The notes beneath the pieces were generated by a model. The model saw only the letters and a list, made by a program, of their open reading frames with translations, was not told where the DNA came from and searched no databases. A stretch of 64,000 bases of DNA, taken from the NCBI RefSeq assembly GCF_024220175.1, contig NZ_CP098502.1:3538514-3602513 (forward strand), written 5' to 3'. Positions 1 through 9,007 of the stretch are shown here, piece after piece. The stretch comes from Paraconexibacter antarcticus. GTDB lineage: Bacteria; Actinomycetota; Thermoleophilia; Solirubrobacterales; Solirubrobacteraceae. Numbering within the stretch: the first letter of the stretch is position 1; each line of letters opens with the position of its first letter. A program made the position numbers and the translations under genes.

Positions 1-1148
1 TTCATCGTCGGGCCGCCGTCGAGCGGCTGGACCCCCATCGAGCGGAAGAGCCCGGCGAACCCGGCGGACGGCACGACGGCGAGCGCCCCCGTCCGCTGGC
101 CGGGGACGGCCTGCACCGGGGCGCCCGGGTAGCCGTTGCCGGCCATCCGCGCCTCGCGCTCGGAGACCTGCACGTGCATGTCCGCGACGTCGAGGCGGCT
201 GACGTCCCCCGCCCCGTCGAAGACGCCGGTCGCGTGACCGGGGTCGTCGGTGTGGACGTGGACCTTCAGCGTCTGGCGGTCCCCGACGACGAGGACGCTG
301 TCGCCGATCGCCTCCAGCAGCGGGATGAAGGACTGCGCGTCCAGCCCCCTGCCGGTGACGGCGAAGTTCGTGCAGTAGCGGTAGGTCGAGGACTCGTGCT
401 CCGGGTGGCTGACCGACGCCTGCGTCCGAGCGGGCGCGTAGTGGTCGAGGTCCGGCGCCTCTCCCCCGCGCAGGGCCGCGACGACGCCCGCGAAGATGAT
501 CGTCACCGCGTAGCCCCCGGCGTCGACGACCCCGGCCTCCTTGAGGACGGGCAGCAGCTCGGGGCCCTGCTTCACCGACTGCTCGCCGGCGGCGATCGCC
601 TGCTCGAGGACGTCGGCGATGAGCGAGTTCTGCTTCTCGGCGTTCCACTCGCTCCCCAGGCGCGGGTTCTCGACGTCCTTCAGCGCGGTCGCCGCGGCGG
701 CGGCCATCTCGCGCATGACGGTGAGCATCGTCCCCTCGGCCGGCATGCGGACGGACGCGTAGGCGCGCTGCGCGGCGCGGGCCATGGCGGAGCTGATGAG
801 GATCGGATCGACGAGCTCGCCGGGCCGGGAGATGAGCTCCTCGGCGGCGCCGCGGACGAGCTGGCTGAGGATGACGCCGGAGTTGCCGCGCGCACCGAGC
901 AGCGCCGCGCGGGCGATGCGGTCGTAGACCTCCTCGCGGCCGATCTCGTCGAGCGTGCGGTCGTCGATCGCGGCGAGCGTCTCGACCTCCTCGAGGACGG
1001 CCTGGAGCGTGAGCGCCATGTTGTCCCCGGTGTCGCCGTCGGCGACCGGGAAGACGTTCAGGTCGTTGATCTCCTGACGCCGCGACTCGAGGTGGGCGAG
1101 GGCGCCGTGGACGACGGCGCGGAAGCGGACCAGACTGGGATCAGGCAT
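1..1148 (-). CDS. fakA: Fatty acid kinase FakA / DAK2-domain protein (3' end off the left edge)
   Basis: About 382 codons of the N-terminal part are present; the gene runs off the left edge. The ATG at 1148 gives MPDPSLVRFRAVVHGALAHL. The DAK2 (dihydroxyacetone-kinase-like ATP-binding) signature VFPVADGDTGDNMALT lies around residues 36-51, followed by ARGNSGVILSQ, a typical nucleotide-pocket segment. The family (FakA/YloV) phosphorylates fatty acids held by a FakB/DegV partner so that exogenous acyl chains can enter phospholipid synthesis. It sits 108 bp downstream of rpmB on the same strand, a pairing common in Gram-positive bacteria. The family identity is clear; the substrate is inferred. 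No FakB partner is visible in the window. Confidence 0.88.
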   Translation of the reverse strand, partial: MPDPSLVRFRAVVHGALAHLESRRQEINDLNVFPVADGDTGDNMALTLQAVLEEVETLAAIDDRTLDEIGREEVYDRIARAALLGARGNSGVILSQLVRGAAEELISRPGELVDPILISSAMARAAQRAYASVRMPAEGTMLTVMREMAAAAATALKDVENPRLGSEWNAEKQNSLIADVLEQAIAAGEQSVKQGPELLPVLKEAGVVDAGGYAVTIIFAGVVAALRGGEAPDLDHYAPARTQASVSHPEHESSTYRYCTNFAVTGRGLDAQSFIPLLEAIGDSVLVVGDRQTLKVHVHTDDPGHATGVFDGAGDVSRLDVADMHVQVSEREARMAGNGYPGAPVQAVPGQRTGALAVVPSAGFAGLFRSMGVQPLDGGPTM

Positions 1149-1256
1149 GCGTGGAGACGACTCTACGACCGGGGCGGACGGTGAGGAGACCCCGTGGCAC
1201 GTCGGCGCCTGGCGCGCGCCCCGGGGTCGGAGGCGCGGCCGGGGGAGGCGTCGGGG

Positions 1257-1469
1257 TCAGGCCGCCGGGCGCGGCTGGCTCGTGACCTTCGTGACCTTGC
1301 CGGCCTTCAGGCAGCGCGTGCAGACGTACTCGCGCGACGGCGAGCCGGACACGAGGATGCGCACCTTCTGCAGGTTCGGGTCGAAGCGACGCTTCGTCGC
1401 GACCATCGAGTGGCTTCGGGACTGACCGAAGGCGGGGCCCTTCCCGCAGCTGTGACACACCTTTGCCAT
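1257..1469 (-). CDS. rpmB: 50S ribosomal protein L28
   Basis: A 70-residue protein matching L28 over its full length. It begins MAKVCHSCGKGPAFGQSRSHS and contains the RRFDPNLQKVRI core. Paired cysteines CHSC near the N-terminus and CTRC near residue 52 indicate the zinc-binding version of L28. It is part of the large ribosomal subunit. No Shine-Dalgarno sequence is visible before the ATG, and a TACACT hexamer lies 11-16 nt upstream, which suggests a leaderless mRNA. It is followed on the same strand by fakA. Confidence 0.97.
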   Translation of the reverse strand: MAKVCHSCGKGPAFGQSRSHSMVATKRRFDPNLQKVRILVSGSPSREYVCTRCLKAGKVTKVTSQPRPAA

Positions 1470-1479
1470 AAGGCGAGGC

Positions 1480-1485
1480 AGTGTA
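1480..1485 (-). promoter_or_regulatory. Possible -10 element of rpmB
   Basis: On the minus strand a TACACT hexamer (pattern TANNNT) ends 11 nt before the rpmB start codon. A start site 6-8 nt downstream would give a leaderless or nearly leaderless transcript, which fits the missing ribosome-binding site. No convincing -35 box is seen, so this is a weak call. Confidence 0.3.
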
Positions 1486-1490
1486 GCCGT

Positions 1491-1841
1491 TCAGGGGGCC
1501 GGGGTGCGGTCCGGCACCGGGGCCGGCGGATGTGCCGGGCGGCGGGACGGGCGCGGCGTGAGGTCGCCGATGCGGACGCCCTCGCGTACCCGGCCGGGCG
1601 CGGGGCGGCTGTCGTCGAGCACCGGGACCGGCAGGCCGTCGCCCTGCGGGGACGGCTCGGGGGCGTCGGGGAGGTCCGGGCCGTCGTCGCCGCGGTCGTC
1701 CCGCGGCCACCAGTCGCGCCAGCTGCCGCGGTCCGGGTCGTCGAAGTCGATCATCCCGTAGATGAGGGCTCCGGCGCCGATGAGGTGCACGGCGACCGTG
1801 AGGACGAGCGCGGCCACCTCGGTGTTGGTCGAGAAGTGCAC
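1491..1841 (-). CDS. Small single-span membrane protein, function unknown
   Basis: A 116-residue frame with a GTG start. Residues about 8-29 (EVAALVLTVAVHLIGAGALI) form one hydrophobic segment. The rest is a hydrophilic, Asp/Pro/Arg-rich, probably disordered tail containing DPDRGSWRDWWPRDDRGDD. I do not recognise a family. It lies between ribH (1865) and rpmB (1469) on the same strand, separated by about 20 bp on each side, so it may be the last gene of the riboflavin transcript. The high GC of the tail leaves some doubt that the full frame is translated, but the membrane segment looks real. Confidence 0.6.
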   Translation of the reverse strand: MHFSTNTEVAALVLTVAVHLIGAGALIYGMIDFDDPDRGSWRDWWPRDDRGDDGPDLPDAPEPSPQGDGLPVPVLDDSRPAPGRVREGVRIGDLTPRPSRRPAHPPAPVPDRTPAP

Positions 1842-1864
1842 CCGCCCAGCCTAATGCCGCGCGA

Positions 1865-2296
1865 TCACTCCGGTGTGCCGAGCTGCTGACTGAGCGCCGC
1901 GAGCGCGAGGACCGCCTCGGCGGCGTGGCGGCCCTGGTCGCGCTTGTCGCCGCCGGCCCGGGCGAGGGCCTGCTCCATGTTCTCGACGGTCAGGACGCCG
2001 AACGCACACGGGATGCCGGTCGAGAGCTGCACGTCCATGATGCCGCGGGCCGCCTCGCCGCAGACGTAGTCGTAGTGGGTGGTCTCGCCGCGGATGACCG
2101 CCCCGAGACAGGCGACGCCGTCGTAGCGCTCGGAGTCGACGGCGTATGCGGCCGCCATCGGCAGCTCGTACGCGCCGGGGACCTCGAAGACGTCGACCTC
2201 GGCGCCGGCCTCCTCGAAGGCGGCGGTCGCCGAGGCGATGAGCCGGTCGGCGAGGTCCCGGTAGAACGTGGCGCAGACGATCGCGTAGCGGCTCAC
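1865..2296 (-). CDS. ribH: 6,7-dimethyl-8-ribityllumazine synthase
   Basis: A 143-residue lumazine synthase that condenses 5-amino-6-ribitylamino-uracil with 3,4-dihydroxy-2-butanone-4-phosphate in the penultimate riboflavin step. Visible motifs are FEVPGAYELP (residues about 40-49), CLGAVIRGETTHYDYV with the catalytic His, and GIPCAFGVLTVENMEQA. The length is normal for the family. The GTG start at 2296 overlaps the ribBA stop by four bases (GTGA), which fixes the start and implies translational coupling. It is the last biosynthetic gene of the ribD-ribE-ribBA-ribH operon. Confidence 0.96.
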   Translation of the reverse strand: MSRYAIVCATFYRDLADRLIASATAAFEEAGAEVDVFEVPGAYELPMAAAYAVDSERYDGVACLGAVIRGETTHYDYVCGEAARGIMDVQLSTGIPCAFGVLTVENMEQALARAGGDKRDQGRHAAEAVLALAALSQQLGTPE

Positions 2297-3612
2297 GGGG
2301 TGCCCTCCTGGTTGTGCTTGGCGGCGTCGGCGTCGCGGGCGTGCTCCTCCGCGATCATCTCCTCGTCGAGGTTCAGGCCCTGGTGGTGGAGGATGTGGCC
2401 CATCCGCTGCGCCTTGACCCGCATGTACGCCTCGTTGTGCGGGTTCGGGGCGTGCTCGATCGGGATCTGCGCGGTGACGCTCAGCCCGTAGCCCTCGAGG
2501 CCGCGGATCTTCTTCGGGTTGTTCGTGAGGATGCGGATCGACGAGAGCCCGAGGTCGACGAGGATCTGGGCGCCGATGCCGTAGTCGCGCAGGTCGGCGG
2601 GAAGCCCGAGCTTGAGGTTGGCGTCGACGGTGTCGTAGCCCTCCTCCTGCAGCTTGTACGCCTTGAGCTTGTTCAGCAGGCCGATGCCGCGCCCCTCCTG
2701 GGCGAGGTAGAGCAGGACGCCGCGGCCCTCCTCCTCGATCATCGCGAGCGCCGACTCGAGCTGCTCGCCGCAGTCGCAGCGCAGCGAGTGGAAGACGTCG
2801 CCGGTGAGGCACTCGGAGTGCACGCGGACGAGGACGTCGCCGCCGGAGATGTCGCCCTTGACCATCGCGACGTGGTGCTTGCCGTCGACGAGGGCGCGGT
2901 AGCCGAAGACCTCGAACTCGCCGAACGAGGTCGGCATCTTCGTGCTCACGACGCGCTCGACGAGCTTGTCGTGGCGCCGCCGGTAGGCGATGAGGTCCGC
3001 GATGGTGATGAGCTTCAGCCCGTGCTTGGCGCAGTAGGCGCGCAGGTCGGGCACGCGGGCCATCGACCCGTCCTCGTTCATGATCTCGCAGATGACGCCG
3101 GCCGGCTGGCAGCCGGCGAGGCGGGCCAGGTCGACCGACGCCTCGGTGTGGCCGGTGCGCTCGAGGACGCCGCCGGCCCGGGCCTTCAGCGGGCTCACGT
3201 GGCCGGGGGTGACGATGTGGGAGCGGCCCTTGGACGGGTCGGCGGCGGTCTTGATCGTCACCGCGCGGTCGGCGGCGGAGATGCCGGTGGTCACGCCCTC
3301 GGCCGCCTCGATCGTCACGGTGAAGGGCGTCTCGAAGGCGGAGTCGTTCTTCGCCGCCTGCAGCTCGAGGCCGAGGTCCTCGCAGCGCTCGGGCGTCAGC
3401 GCGAGGCAGATCCAGCCGCGGGCATGGGTCGCCATGAAGTTCACGGCATCCGGGGTGATGTGCTCGGCGGCGATGACGAGGTCGCCCTCGTTCTCGCGGT
3501 CCTCGTCGTCGACGACGACGACGAACTTGCCGGCGGCGATGTCCTCGAGGGCCTCCTCGACCGTCGAGAAGCCCTCGTGGTGGGCGGCGGTGGGCTGGGC
3601 GGGGGTGCTCAT
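2293..3612 (-). CDS. ribBA: Bifunctional 3,4-DHBP synthase / GTP cyclohydrolase II
   Basis: A 439-residue fusion of the two enzymes that feed riboflavin synthesis. The N-terminal half is RibB, forming DHBP from ribulose-5-phosphate, with DDEDRENEGDLVIAAEHI near residues 35-52 and TGHTEASVDLARLAG. The C-terminal half is RibA, opening GTP, with HSECLTGDVFHSLRCDCGEQ, whose three Cys bind zinc, and GRGIGLLNKL. Both sets of key residues are present, so both activities are expected. A good ribosome-binding site (GAGGAG) lies 5-10 nt before the ATG. It is 16 bp downstream of ribE and overlaps ribH. Confidence 0.97.
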   Translation of the reverse strand: MSTPAQPTAAHHEGFSTVEEALEDIAAGKFVVVVDDEDRENEGDLVIAAEHITPDAVNFMATHARGWICLALTPERCEDLGLELQAAKNDSAFETPFTVTIEAAEGVTTGISAADRAVTIKTAADPSKGRSHIVTPGHVSPLKARAGGVLERTGHTEASVDLARLAGCQPAGVICEIMNEDGSMARVPDLRAYCAKHGLKLITIADLIAYRRRHDKLVERVVSTKMPTSFGEFEVFGYRALVDGKHHVAMVKGDISGGDVLVRVHSECLTGDVFHSLRCDCGEQLESALAMIEEEGRGVLLYLAQEGRGIGLLNKLKAYKLQEEGYDTVDANLKLGLPADLRDYGIGAQILVDLGLSSIRILTNNPKKIRGLEGYGLSVTAQIPIEHAPNPHNEAYMRVKAQRMGHILHHQGLNLDEEMIAEEHARDADAAKHNQEGTP

Positions 3613-3628
3613 CGAAGCTCCTCGGGGG

Positions 3629-4264
3629 TCATGCGGCGCCGGTCCCGGCCCGCAGCGCCGCGAGGTGCGGCGCCAGCATCTTCTCGGCGTACTTGGCCAT
3701 GACGTCGACCTCCAGGTTGACGGGGGTGCCGGGCGCGGCGGCGCCGAGCGTCGTGCGCTCGAGCGTCTCCGGGATGAGCGACACGGCGAAGCTCTCGGCG
3801 TCGATCCGCGCGACGGTGAGCGAGACGCCGTCGACCGCGATGGAGCCCTTCTCGACGATGTAGCGCAGCAGTCCGCCGGTGTCCCCGTCGACCGCGACGG
3901 TGACGATCCGGGCGAAGCCGTCCTCCTCGACCGAGCGGATGGCGCCGAGGCCGTCGACGTGGCCCTGCACGATGTGGCCGCCGAGGCGCGCGTCGGCGCG
4001 CATCGCGAGCTCGAGGTTGACCGTGCGGCCGGCCTCCAGCGCGCCGAGCGACGAGCGGCGGAGCGTCTCGTGCATGACGTCGGCGGTGAACGTGTCGGCG
4101 CCGTCGGGCAGCACGACCGCGGTGAGGCAGACGCCGTTGACGGCGATCGAGTCGCCGTGGCCGAGCTCCCCCGCGAGGCGGGTGGAGACGGTCAGGCGGA
4201 CGCCGTCGTCGGTCGCGTCGATGGCCTCGACGCGGCCCAGGTCCTCGACCAGACCGGTGAACAC
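3629..4264 (-). CDS. ribE: Riboflavin synthase, alpha chain
   Basis: A 211-residue protein starting MFTGLVEDLG, the invariant N-terminus of riboflavin synthase. It has two homologous lumazine-binding barrels: GDSIAVNGVCLT in the first and KGSIAVDGVSLTV in the second, with GGHIVQGHVDG between. It dismutates two lumazines to riboflavin. It starts with GTG 7 bp after ribD. The N-terminal MFTG peptide argues for this start. Confidence 0.96.
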   Translation of the reverse strand: MFTGLVEDLGRVEAIDATDDGVRLTVSTRLAGELGHGDSIAVNGVCLTAVVLPDGADTFTADVMHETLRRSSLGALEAGRTVNLELAMRADARLGGHIVQGHVDGLGAIRSVEEDGFARIVTVAVDGDTGGLLRYIVEKGSIAVDGVSLTVARIDAESFAVSLIPETLERTTLGAAAPGTPVNLEVDVMAKYAEKMLAPHLAALRAGTGAA

Positions 4265-4271
4265 GGGTCCG

Positions 4272-5390
4272 TCACCACTCCTTCAGGCGGGCCTTGATGA
4301 GCACGTCGTCGGCGCTCCGCTCGCAGTCGAGGGTCAGGGCGCGCAGGGCGCCGGAGATCGTCTCCGAGCCCTCGCCCTCCAGGGGGTCGCGGGCGGCACG
4401 CCCGCCGAGCACGATCGGCGCGAGGAACAGGCGGATCTCGTCGATCTCCCCCGCGTCGAGGAAGGCGCCGGCGAGCCGGGGGCCACCCTCGAGGAGCAGC
4501 GAGCAGAGGTCGCGGTCGCCGAGCTGGTCCAGGGCGCTGCGCACCCGGGCGTGCTCGTGCTCGCCGGTGGCGACGATGACGTCGGCCCCGGCCATCTCGA
4601 GCCCGTCGGTCGCGGTGCGCGGGGCGGCACGGGAGACGACGACGGTCAGCGGCACCTCGGGCGCCATCTGGACGAGCCGGCTGTCGAGCGGCAGCCGCGC
4701 GGTCGAGTCGAAGACGACGCGGCGCGGCTGGCGCGTCACGCCGTCGATCCGGGCGGTGAGCTGGGGGTCGTCCGCGAGCGCCGTGCCGATCCCGACGACG
4801 ACGGCGTCGACCGTGGAGCGCCACCGGTGCGCGAGCTCGCGCGACTGGGCCGAGGAGATCCACTTCGAGTCGCCCGTGCGGGTGGCGACCTTGCCGTCGA
4901 GCGTCATCGCCGACTTGAAGAGCACCCACGGGCGGCCGGTGCGCGCGTGCTTGCGGAAGGCCTGGTTCAGCAGGCGCGCCTGCGCGGCGAGCTCGCCCCC
5001 GGCGATGTCGACCGTCACGCCCTCGTCGCGGAGGATGCCGAGCCCGCGCCCGGCGGCCTTCTCGGTCGGGTCGTCCGACGCGACGACGACGCGGCTGATG
5101 CCCGCGCGCAGGATCGCGTCCGTGCAGGGCGGCGTCTTGCCCTCGTGGCAGCACGGCTCGAGCGAGACGTAGATCGTGGCGCCGCGCAGGTCGGCGTCCC
5201 CGCAGGCGGCGATCGCGTTGACCTCCGCGTGTGGGCCGCCGAAGACCTCGTGGTACCCCTCGCCGACGACGACACCGTCGCGCACGACGACGGCCCCGAC
5301 GATCGGGTTCGGGTGGACGTGGCCGAGCCCCTGCTGGGCGAGCTCGATGGCCCGGGCGAGGTGCTCGTGGTCGGTGTCGGTGCGCTGCAT
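4272..5390 (-). CDS. ribD: Bifunctional pyrimidine deaminase/reductase RibD
   Basis: A 372-residue, two-domain enzyme for the second and third riboflavin steps. The deaminase domain has the zinc motif HAEVNAI (residues about 54-60) and PCCHEGKTPPCTDAI. The NADPH-dependent reductase domain starts near residue 148 (RPWVLFKSAMTLDGKVAT) and contains LLEGGPRLAGAFL. It is the first gene of the riboflavin operon. I looked upstream (5391-5544) for an FMN riboswitch and did not recognise one. Confidence 0.96.
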   Translation of the reverse strand: MQRTDTDHEHLARAIELAQQGLGHVHPNPIVGAVVVRDGVVVGEGYHEVFGGPHAEVNAIAACGDADLRGATIYVSLEPCCHEGKTPPCTDAILRAGISRVVVASDDPTEKAAGRGLGILRDEGVTVDIAGGELAAQARLLNQAFRKHARTGRPWVLFKSAMTLDGKVATRTGDSKWISSAQSRELAHRWRSTVDAVVVGIGTALADDPQLTARIDGVTRQPRRVVFDSTARLPLDSRLVQMAPEVPLTVVVSRAAPRTATDGLEMAGADVIVATGEHEHARVRSALDQLGDRDLCSLLLEGGPRLAGAFLDAGEIDEIRLFLAPIVLGGRAARDPLEGEGSETISGALRALTLDCERSADDVLIKARLKEW

Positions 5391-5480
5391 CGGCTGGGGC
5401 AGCCAGTCTACGACCCCGGGGGCGACGCGACCGCGCCCCCATCGCCGCGACCGACGCCATGGCCCGGCGGGCCCGCGATG

Positions 5481-5538
5481 TTGCGAGCCCCTGGGCGAGC
5501 AACTCGCAAGGGTGAGCCGAGCCTCTGGGCGAGGCTCG
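5481..5538 (-). terminator. Two adjacent hairpins before ribD, possible terminator of the glycosyltransferase gene
   Basis: The 154-bp gap 5391-5544 holds two inverted repeats. At 5518-5538 there is a perfect 8-bp stem CGAGCCTC / GAGGCTCG with a 5-nt loop. At 5481-5509 there is a 7-bp stem TTGCGAG / CTCGCAA. Neither has a U-tract. They lie just after the end of the glycosyltransferase gene and before ribD, so termination or a barrier between the two operons is the simplest reading. No other gene is seen in the gap. Confidence 0.45.
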
Positions 5539-5544
5539 CCCCGC

Positions 5545-7275
5545 TCAGCCCGCGCAGCGCCCGCCGTGGAGCCGGTAGACGGTCATCAGCGGCCCGGGGC
5601 GCGCGTAGGCGAGCGGGTAGTAGTCGAAGGACCAGTCGAAGTTGAAGCGCACGGGGCCCTTGCCCTTCGCGTAGGGCGAGTCGCGGTGCATGACCGTGCC
5701 GCGCCGCTCGAGCTCTGCGTAGTAGCGCAGCGCGTTCGGGACGACGTCCTTCTCGACCTCGGCGCGCCCCCGCTGGGTGGAGCCGGTGACGACCCAGCAG
5801 AAGCCCTTCGCCTCGTACAGGTCGATGAGCTCCGGGGTGAGGGACTTCTCGTAGTCCTCGATGTTCAGGATCCCGCCCGCGCCGGCGACGACCTGCCCGG
5901 TGACGGGGTCCTTGTTCTCGCGCGAGGTCGAGAACTTGTTCCAGCGGTTGCCGTTGCTCGCGCCGCCGGCGACCGGGTGGCCGATGTCCGCCGCCCAGGC
6001 GTCGGGGACGACGGGCTCGACGACGATCTTCGTCTTCGGCGGGATGTTCGCGACCATCCACTCGCGGGTCGTGTTCCGGGTGTCGGGTCGCGAGAGCACG
6101 ATGCAGTTGTGGAGCGAGGCGACGATGCCCTGCCCGCAGACGAGGATCGCCGCGAGCGCGACGAACGTCGGCCGCAGCGCCGGGCGGCGCCTGCCCCCCG
6201 CGTCCGCGAGCTCGAGCATCGCGTAGGCCGCGAGCAGGCAGACCATGGGGAACACCGGCATGAGCCAGCGCCCGAAGAACCGCGTCTGGGACCCCATGAA
6301 GAGGAGGAAGAGCAGCGGCGCGGGGACGAGCACCCACACGAGGCGCTGCTCGTCGCGCCAGAGCCGCGCGATCGAGGCGAGCGCCGCGATCGCGGGGACG
6401 AACCCGAGGCCCCAGGTGAACGTCCACAGGTAGTACAGGACGCCGTTGTCCTCGGTGAGGCCGAGCTTGCCGATCGCGTCGTCGGCGACCGTCGTCTGAT
6501 GGTTCAGCCCGTCCTTGAACTCAGCGAACGAGAGCAGCGCGTAGGGGTTCGCGATGAGGAAGGCGAGGACCGCGGCGCCGCCCGCGAGCGCGAGCCCGCG
6601 GAGGGCGGGGCGCCGGCCCCCGGCGGCGAGGAACTGGGCGGCGGTGGCCCCGAGCAGCGGCAGGATGACGATCCCGCCGGTGTACTTGAAGCCCGCGGCG
6701 AGGCCGAGCCCGGCCCCCGCGACGGCGTAGTCGCTCCAGCGGCCGAAGCGCAGGACCCCCGCCGCCCCGAAGAGCGAGAGGCACACCGGCGCGAGCGTCG
6801 GCACGTCGTTCAGCGCGAGATGCGAGTAGAAGACCGGCAGGAACGACACGCCGAAGAGCGCGGCGGCGAGGAGGCCGACCCGGCGGTCGAAGAGTCGGGT
6901 GCCGGCGAGGTACAGCAGCCACACCGCGAGCGTGCCCGCGAGGGCGGCGGTGACGCGGGCGACGACGAAGACCTCGGTCGGGTTCGCGGCGTACGTGCGC
7001 GCCACGCCGTCCCGCCCGCCGAACCAGATCGCGAAGACCCCGTGCAGGACGTACGTGTAGCCGGGCGGGTTGACGAAGTAGTGCGGGTTGTAGCCGTGGC
7101 CGAAGAGGCTGATCGCCTTCGGCACGAAGTGCGCGTTCTCGTCCGCGTTGAACGCGTACGGCAGCCCCTGCTTCACGCCCCAGATCCGCAGCAGGAACGT
7201 CGCGACGAGCACGCCGCCGATGGCGAGCGCCCAGCCCGAGGGGCGGCGGAGGACGCGGTCGCGCAGGGCGGTCAC
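5545..7275 (-). CDS. Membrane glycosyltransferase, GT39/PMT (ArnT-like) superfamily
   Basis: About 576 residues with some ten hydrophobic segments and a soluble C-terminal region from roughly residue 400. The first extracytoplasmic loop contains NADENAHF, the acidic pair typical of GT-C enzymes that take sugar from a polyprenyl-phosphate donor. HYFVNPPGYTYVLHG and HLALNDVPTLAP also resemble the dolichyl-phosphate-mannose mannosyltransferase family. I chose the GTG at 7275, 16 bp past the upstream stop. A TTG at 7332 in the same frame would add 19 residues and overlap the upstream gene by 41 bp; neither has a good ribosome-binding site. The acceptor (lipid, protein or polysaccharide) is unknown. 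Confidence 0.82.
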   Translation of the reverse strand: MTALRDRVLRRPSGWALAIGGVLVATFLLRIWGVKQGLPYAFNADENAHFVPKAISLFGHGYNPHYFVNPPGYTYVLHGVFAIWFGGRDGVARTYAANPTEVFVVARVTAALAGTLAVWLLYLAGTRLFDRRVGLLAAALFGVSFLPVFYSHLALNDVPTLAPVCLSLFGAAGVLRFGRWSDYAVAGAGLGLAAGFKYTGGIVILPLLGATAAQFLAAGGRRPALRGLALAGGAAVLAFLIANPYALLSFAEFKDGLNHQTTVADDAIGKLGLTEDNGVLYYLWTFTWGLGFVPAIAALASIARLWRDEQRLVWVLVPAPLLFLLFMGSQTRFFGRWLMPVFPMVCLLAAYAMLELADAGGRRRPALRPTFVALAAILVCGQGIVASLHNCIVLSRPDTRNTTREWMVANIPPKTKIVVEPVVPDAWAADIGHPVAGGASNGNRWNKFSTSRENKDPVTGQVVAGAGGILNIEDYEKSLTPELIDLYEAKGFCWVVTGSTQRGRAEVEKDVVPNALRYYAELERRGTVMHRDSPYAKGKGPVRFNFDWSFDYYPLAYARPGPLMTVYRLHGGRCAG

Positions 7276-7291
7276 GGCGTCCGGATCCCGC

Positions 7292-8851
7292 TCAGCAGCT
7301 GGTGTAGATCGCGTAGGTGCCGTTGTAGGCAAGGCGTCGGAAGCCCGGGAGCGGGTTGTTGTTCAGCGTCGTGTCGCTCGTCTCGACGACGGCCTGGCGC
7401 AGGAGCGTCTGGCGGGTCGTGACGAGGAGCGCGAGGCCCTTGGCGGTGGCGTGATCGGAGTGGATGACCTTCCCGGCCTTGTCGACCGCGCCGGTGTCGG
7501 CGGGGCTGTGCTCGGGGTCGCTGCGCGCGAGCACGCGGTCCTCGGGGAGGTCCGCGATCCAGCGCACGTCGGGGATGAGCTTGTGGCTCGGGGTCGAGAT
7601 CGGGCCGCACGACAGCGCGGCCTTCACCTTCGGGTCGTGGAGGAGGTCGACGAGCGCCGAGTGGGTGGCGCCGCGGAACCCGAGGTCGACGAACGGGCTC
7701 GCGTGGTTCTCCTTCACGCTCGTCTTCAGCCCGGTGCCGACGAGCAGCACGAGGCCGGCGACCATCCAGGCGGTGCGCACGCGGCCCGGGGTGAGCATCG
7801 TCCACCCCGCGATCGCGACGGCCGCGAAGAGCATCATCATCACCGCGGCGACGAGCAGGTAGCGGTCGATGACCGAGAGGCCCGCGACGCCGATCAAGAA
7901 GAACGTGCCGACGCCGACGACGAGGAGCGCGAGCGGCGGCCAGATGCGGCGCGGGACGCAGAGCAGCGCGAGGAGCAGGCCGGCGCCGCCGGTGTAGAAG
8001 ACGGCCGAGGTCGAGAGGCTGCGCAGGAAGGTGAACGTCGCCCGCGGGATCTGGCTCGCGGGCCGGTTGCGGCCGAGGGAGTCGGCGAGGCTGCTCGTGT
8101 GCTGGAGCGAGAAGAGCGGCTTGCCGGTGACGGCGAAGTCGAGCGCGACCCAGACGACGGTGCCGAGGCCCATGAGGACGGTGAGCGCGACGACGCGGCG
8201 CCACGGGATGTCGTCGAGCCGCCGGCGCAGCGGCCAGAGCGCGTAGAGCCAGTAGAGGCCGGCGAGTAGCCATGCCTCGGGGCGCATGAGCGCGGCGCCG
8301 GTGAGCAGCAGCGGGACGCGGTAGCCGGTCCGGGGGCGCTCGAACTCGAGGACGGCGGCCCAGACGACGAACGCGAGGTACGTCACGTCGATGTAGCCGC
8401 GCAGCGCGAGGAACGGGAAGTCCAGGCGCGTGCACAGGATGACGGCGGCGACGACGCCGACCGCCGGGGTGAAGGCCGAGCGCCCGAGGCGGTACAGGCC
8501 CGCGACGAGGGCGAGAAACGACGCGAGCGCCGCGAAGAGCATGACGCGGCCGCCCGCCTGCCCGAGGAGCGCGAGGACCATCCCGAATCCGATCGACAGC
8601 GGGTGCTCGGTCGGGGCCCGGTAGGCCTGGAAGGAGGGCGTGTGGCCGTGGAGGAGCTCGCGGCCCCAGACGAGCGAGTACAGCGAGTCATACGTCGGGT
8701 ACGTCGGATATATCAGCGTCAGGATGAGCGTCCCGACGCACAGCGCCGCGAAGAGCAGGGCCGGGATGGTCAGGCGCGACCGCCAGGACCCGGGGGCCGG
8801 CGGGTGGACCTCGGGGCCCTGCCGGCGCGGGGTGAGCGTCGCGTTCTCCAT
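7292..8851 (-). CDS. Polytopic membrane protein, probable GT-C glycosyltransferase
   Basis: A 519-residue protein with a charged N-terminus, a first membrane span near residues 29-50 and about ten further spans, then a soluble C-terminal domain from about residue 380. After the first span it has PTYDSLYSLVWGRELLHG followed by APTEHPLSIG, the position where GT-C enzymes carry the catalytic acid. It is therefore likely a lipid-linked-sugar glycosyltransferase, more divergent than its downstream partner. It is divergently oriented from the GT2 gene at 9008, with a 156-bp shared upstream region. The exact family is uncertain. Confidence 0.7.
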   Translation of the reverse strand: MENATLTPRRQGPEVHPPAPGSWRSRLTIPALLFAALCVGTLILTLIYPTYPTYDSLYSLVWGRELLHGHTPSFQAYRAPTEHPLSIGFGMVLALLGQAGGRVMLFAALASFLALVAGLYRLGRSAFTPAVGVVAAVILCTRLDFPFLALRGYIDVTYLAFVVWAAVLEFERPRTGYRVPLLLTGAALMRPEAWLLAGLYWLYALWPLRRRLDDIPWRRVVALTVLMGLGTVVWVALDFAVTGKPLFSLQHTSSLADSLGRNRPASQIPRATFTFLRSLSTSAVFYTGGAGLLLALLCVPRRIWPPLALLVVGVGTFFLIGVAGLSVIDRYLLVAAVMMMLFAAVAIAGWTMLTPGRVRTAWMVAGLVLLVGTGLKTSVKENHASPFVDLGFRGATHSALVDLLHDPKVKAALSCGPISTPSHKLIPDVRWIADLPEDRVLARSDPEHSPADTGAVDKAGKVIHSDHATAKGLALLVTTRQTLLRQAVVETSDTTLNNNPLPGFRRLAYNGTYAIYTSC

Positions 8852-9007
8852 GAAGACGAGGTCCCAGACACCACTGCCGGACCGACGTCACGGGCGCAGC
8901 TCTGGGATACTGGCCCGGAGTGTACGGCACAGGTCCGCCGTCCCGCTCCTGCACCGGCCAGCCCCTCGCAGCGCTTCGATCCCCGCCCTGGCCGGCTCGC
9001 CCTTGCC

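Noticed and set aside
5391..5544. FMN riboswitch upstream of ribD
   Set aside because: The gap has two simple hairpins but I cannot find the conserved multi-branched FMN aptamer sequence. A covariance-model search would be decisive.
8603..9007. N-terminal extension of the GT2 gene by about 135 codons
   Set aside because: The extension runs through the divergent GT-C gene's start and is non-protein-like. Homology begins at the ATG at 9008.
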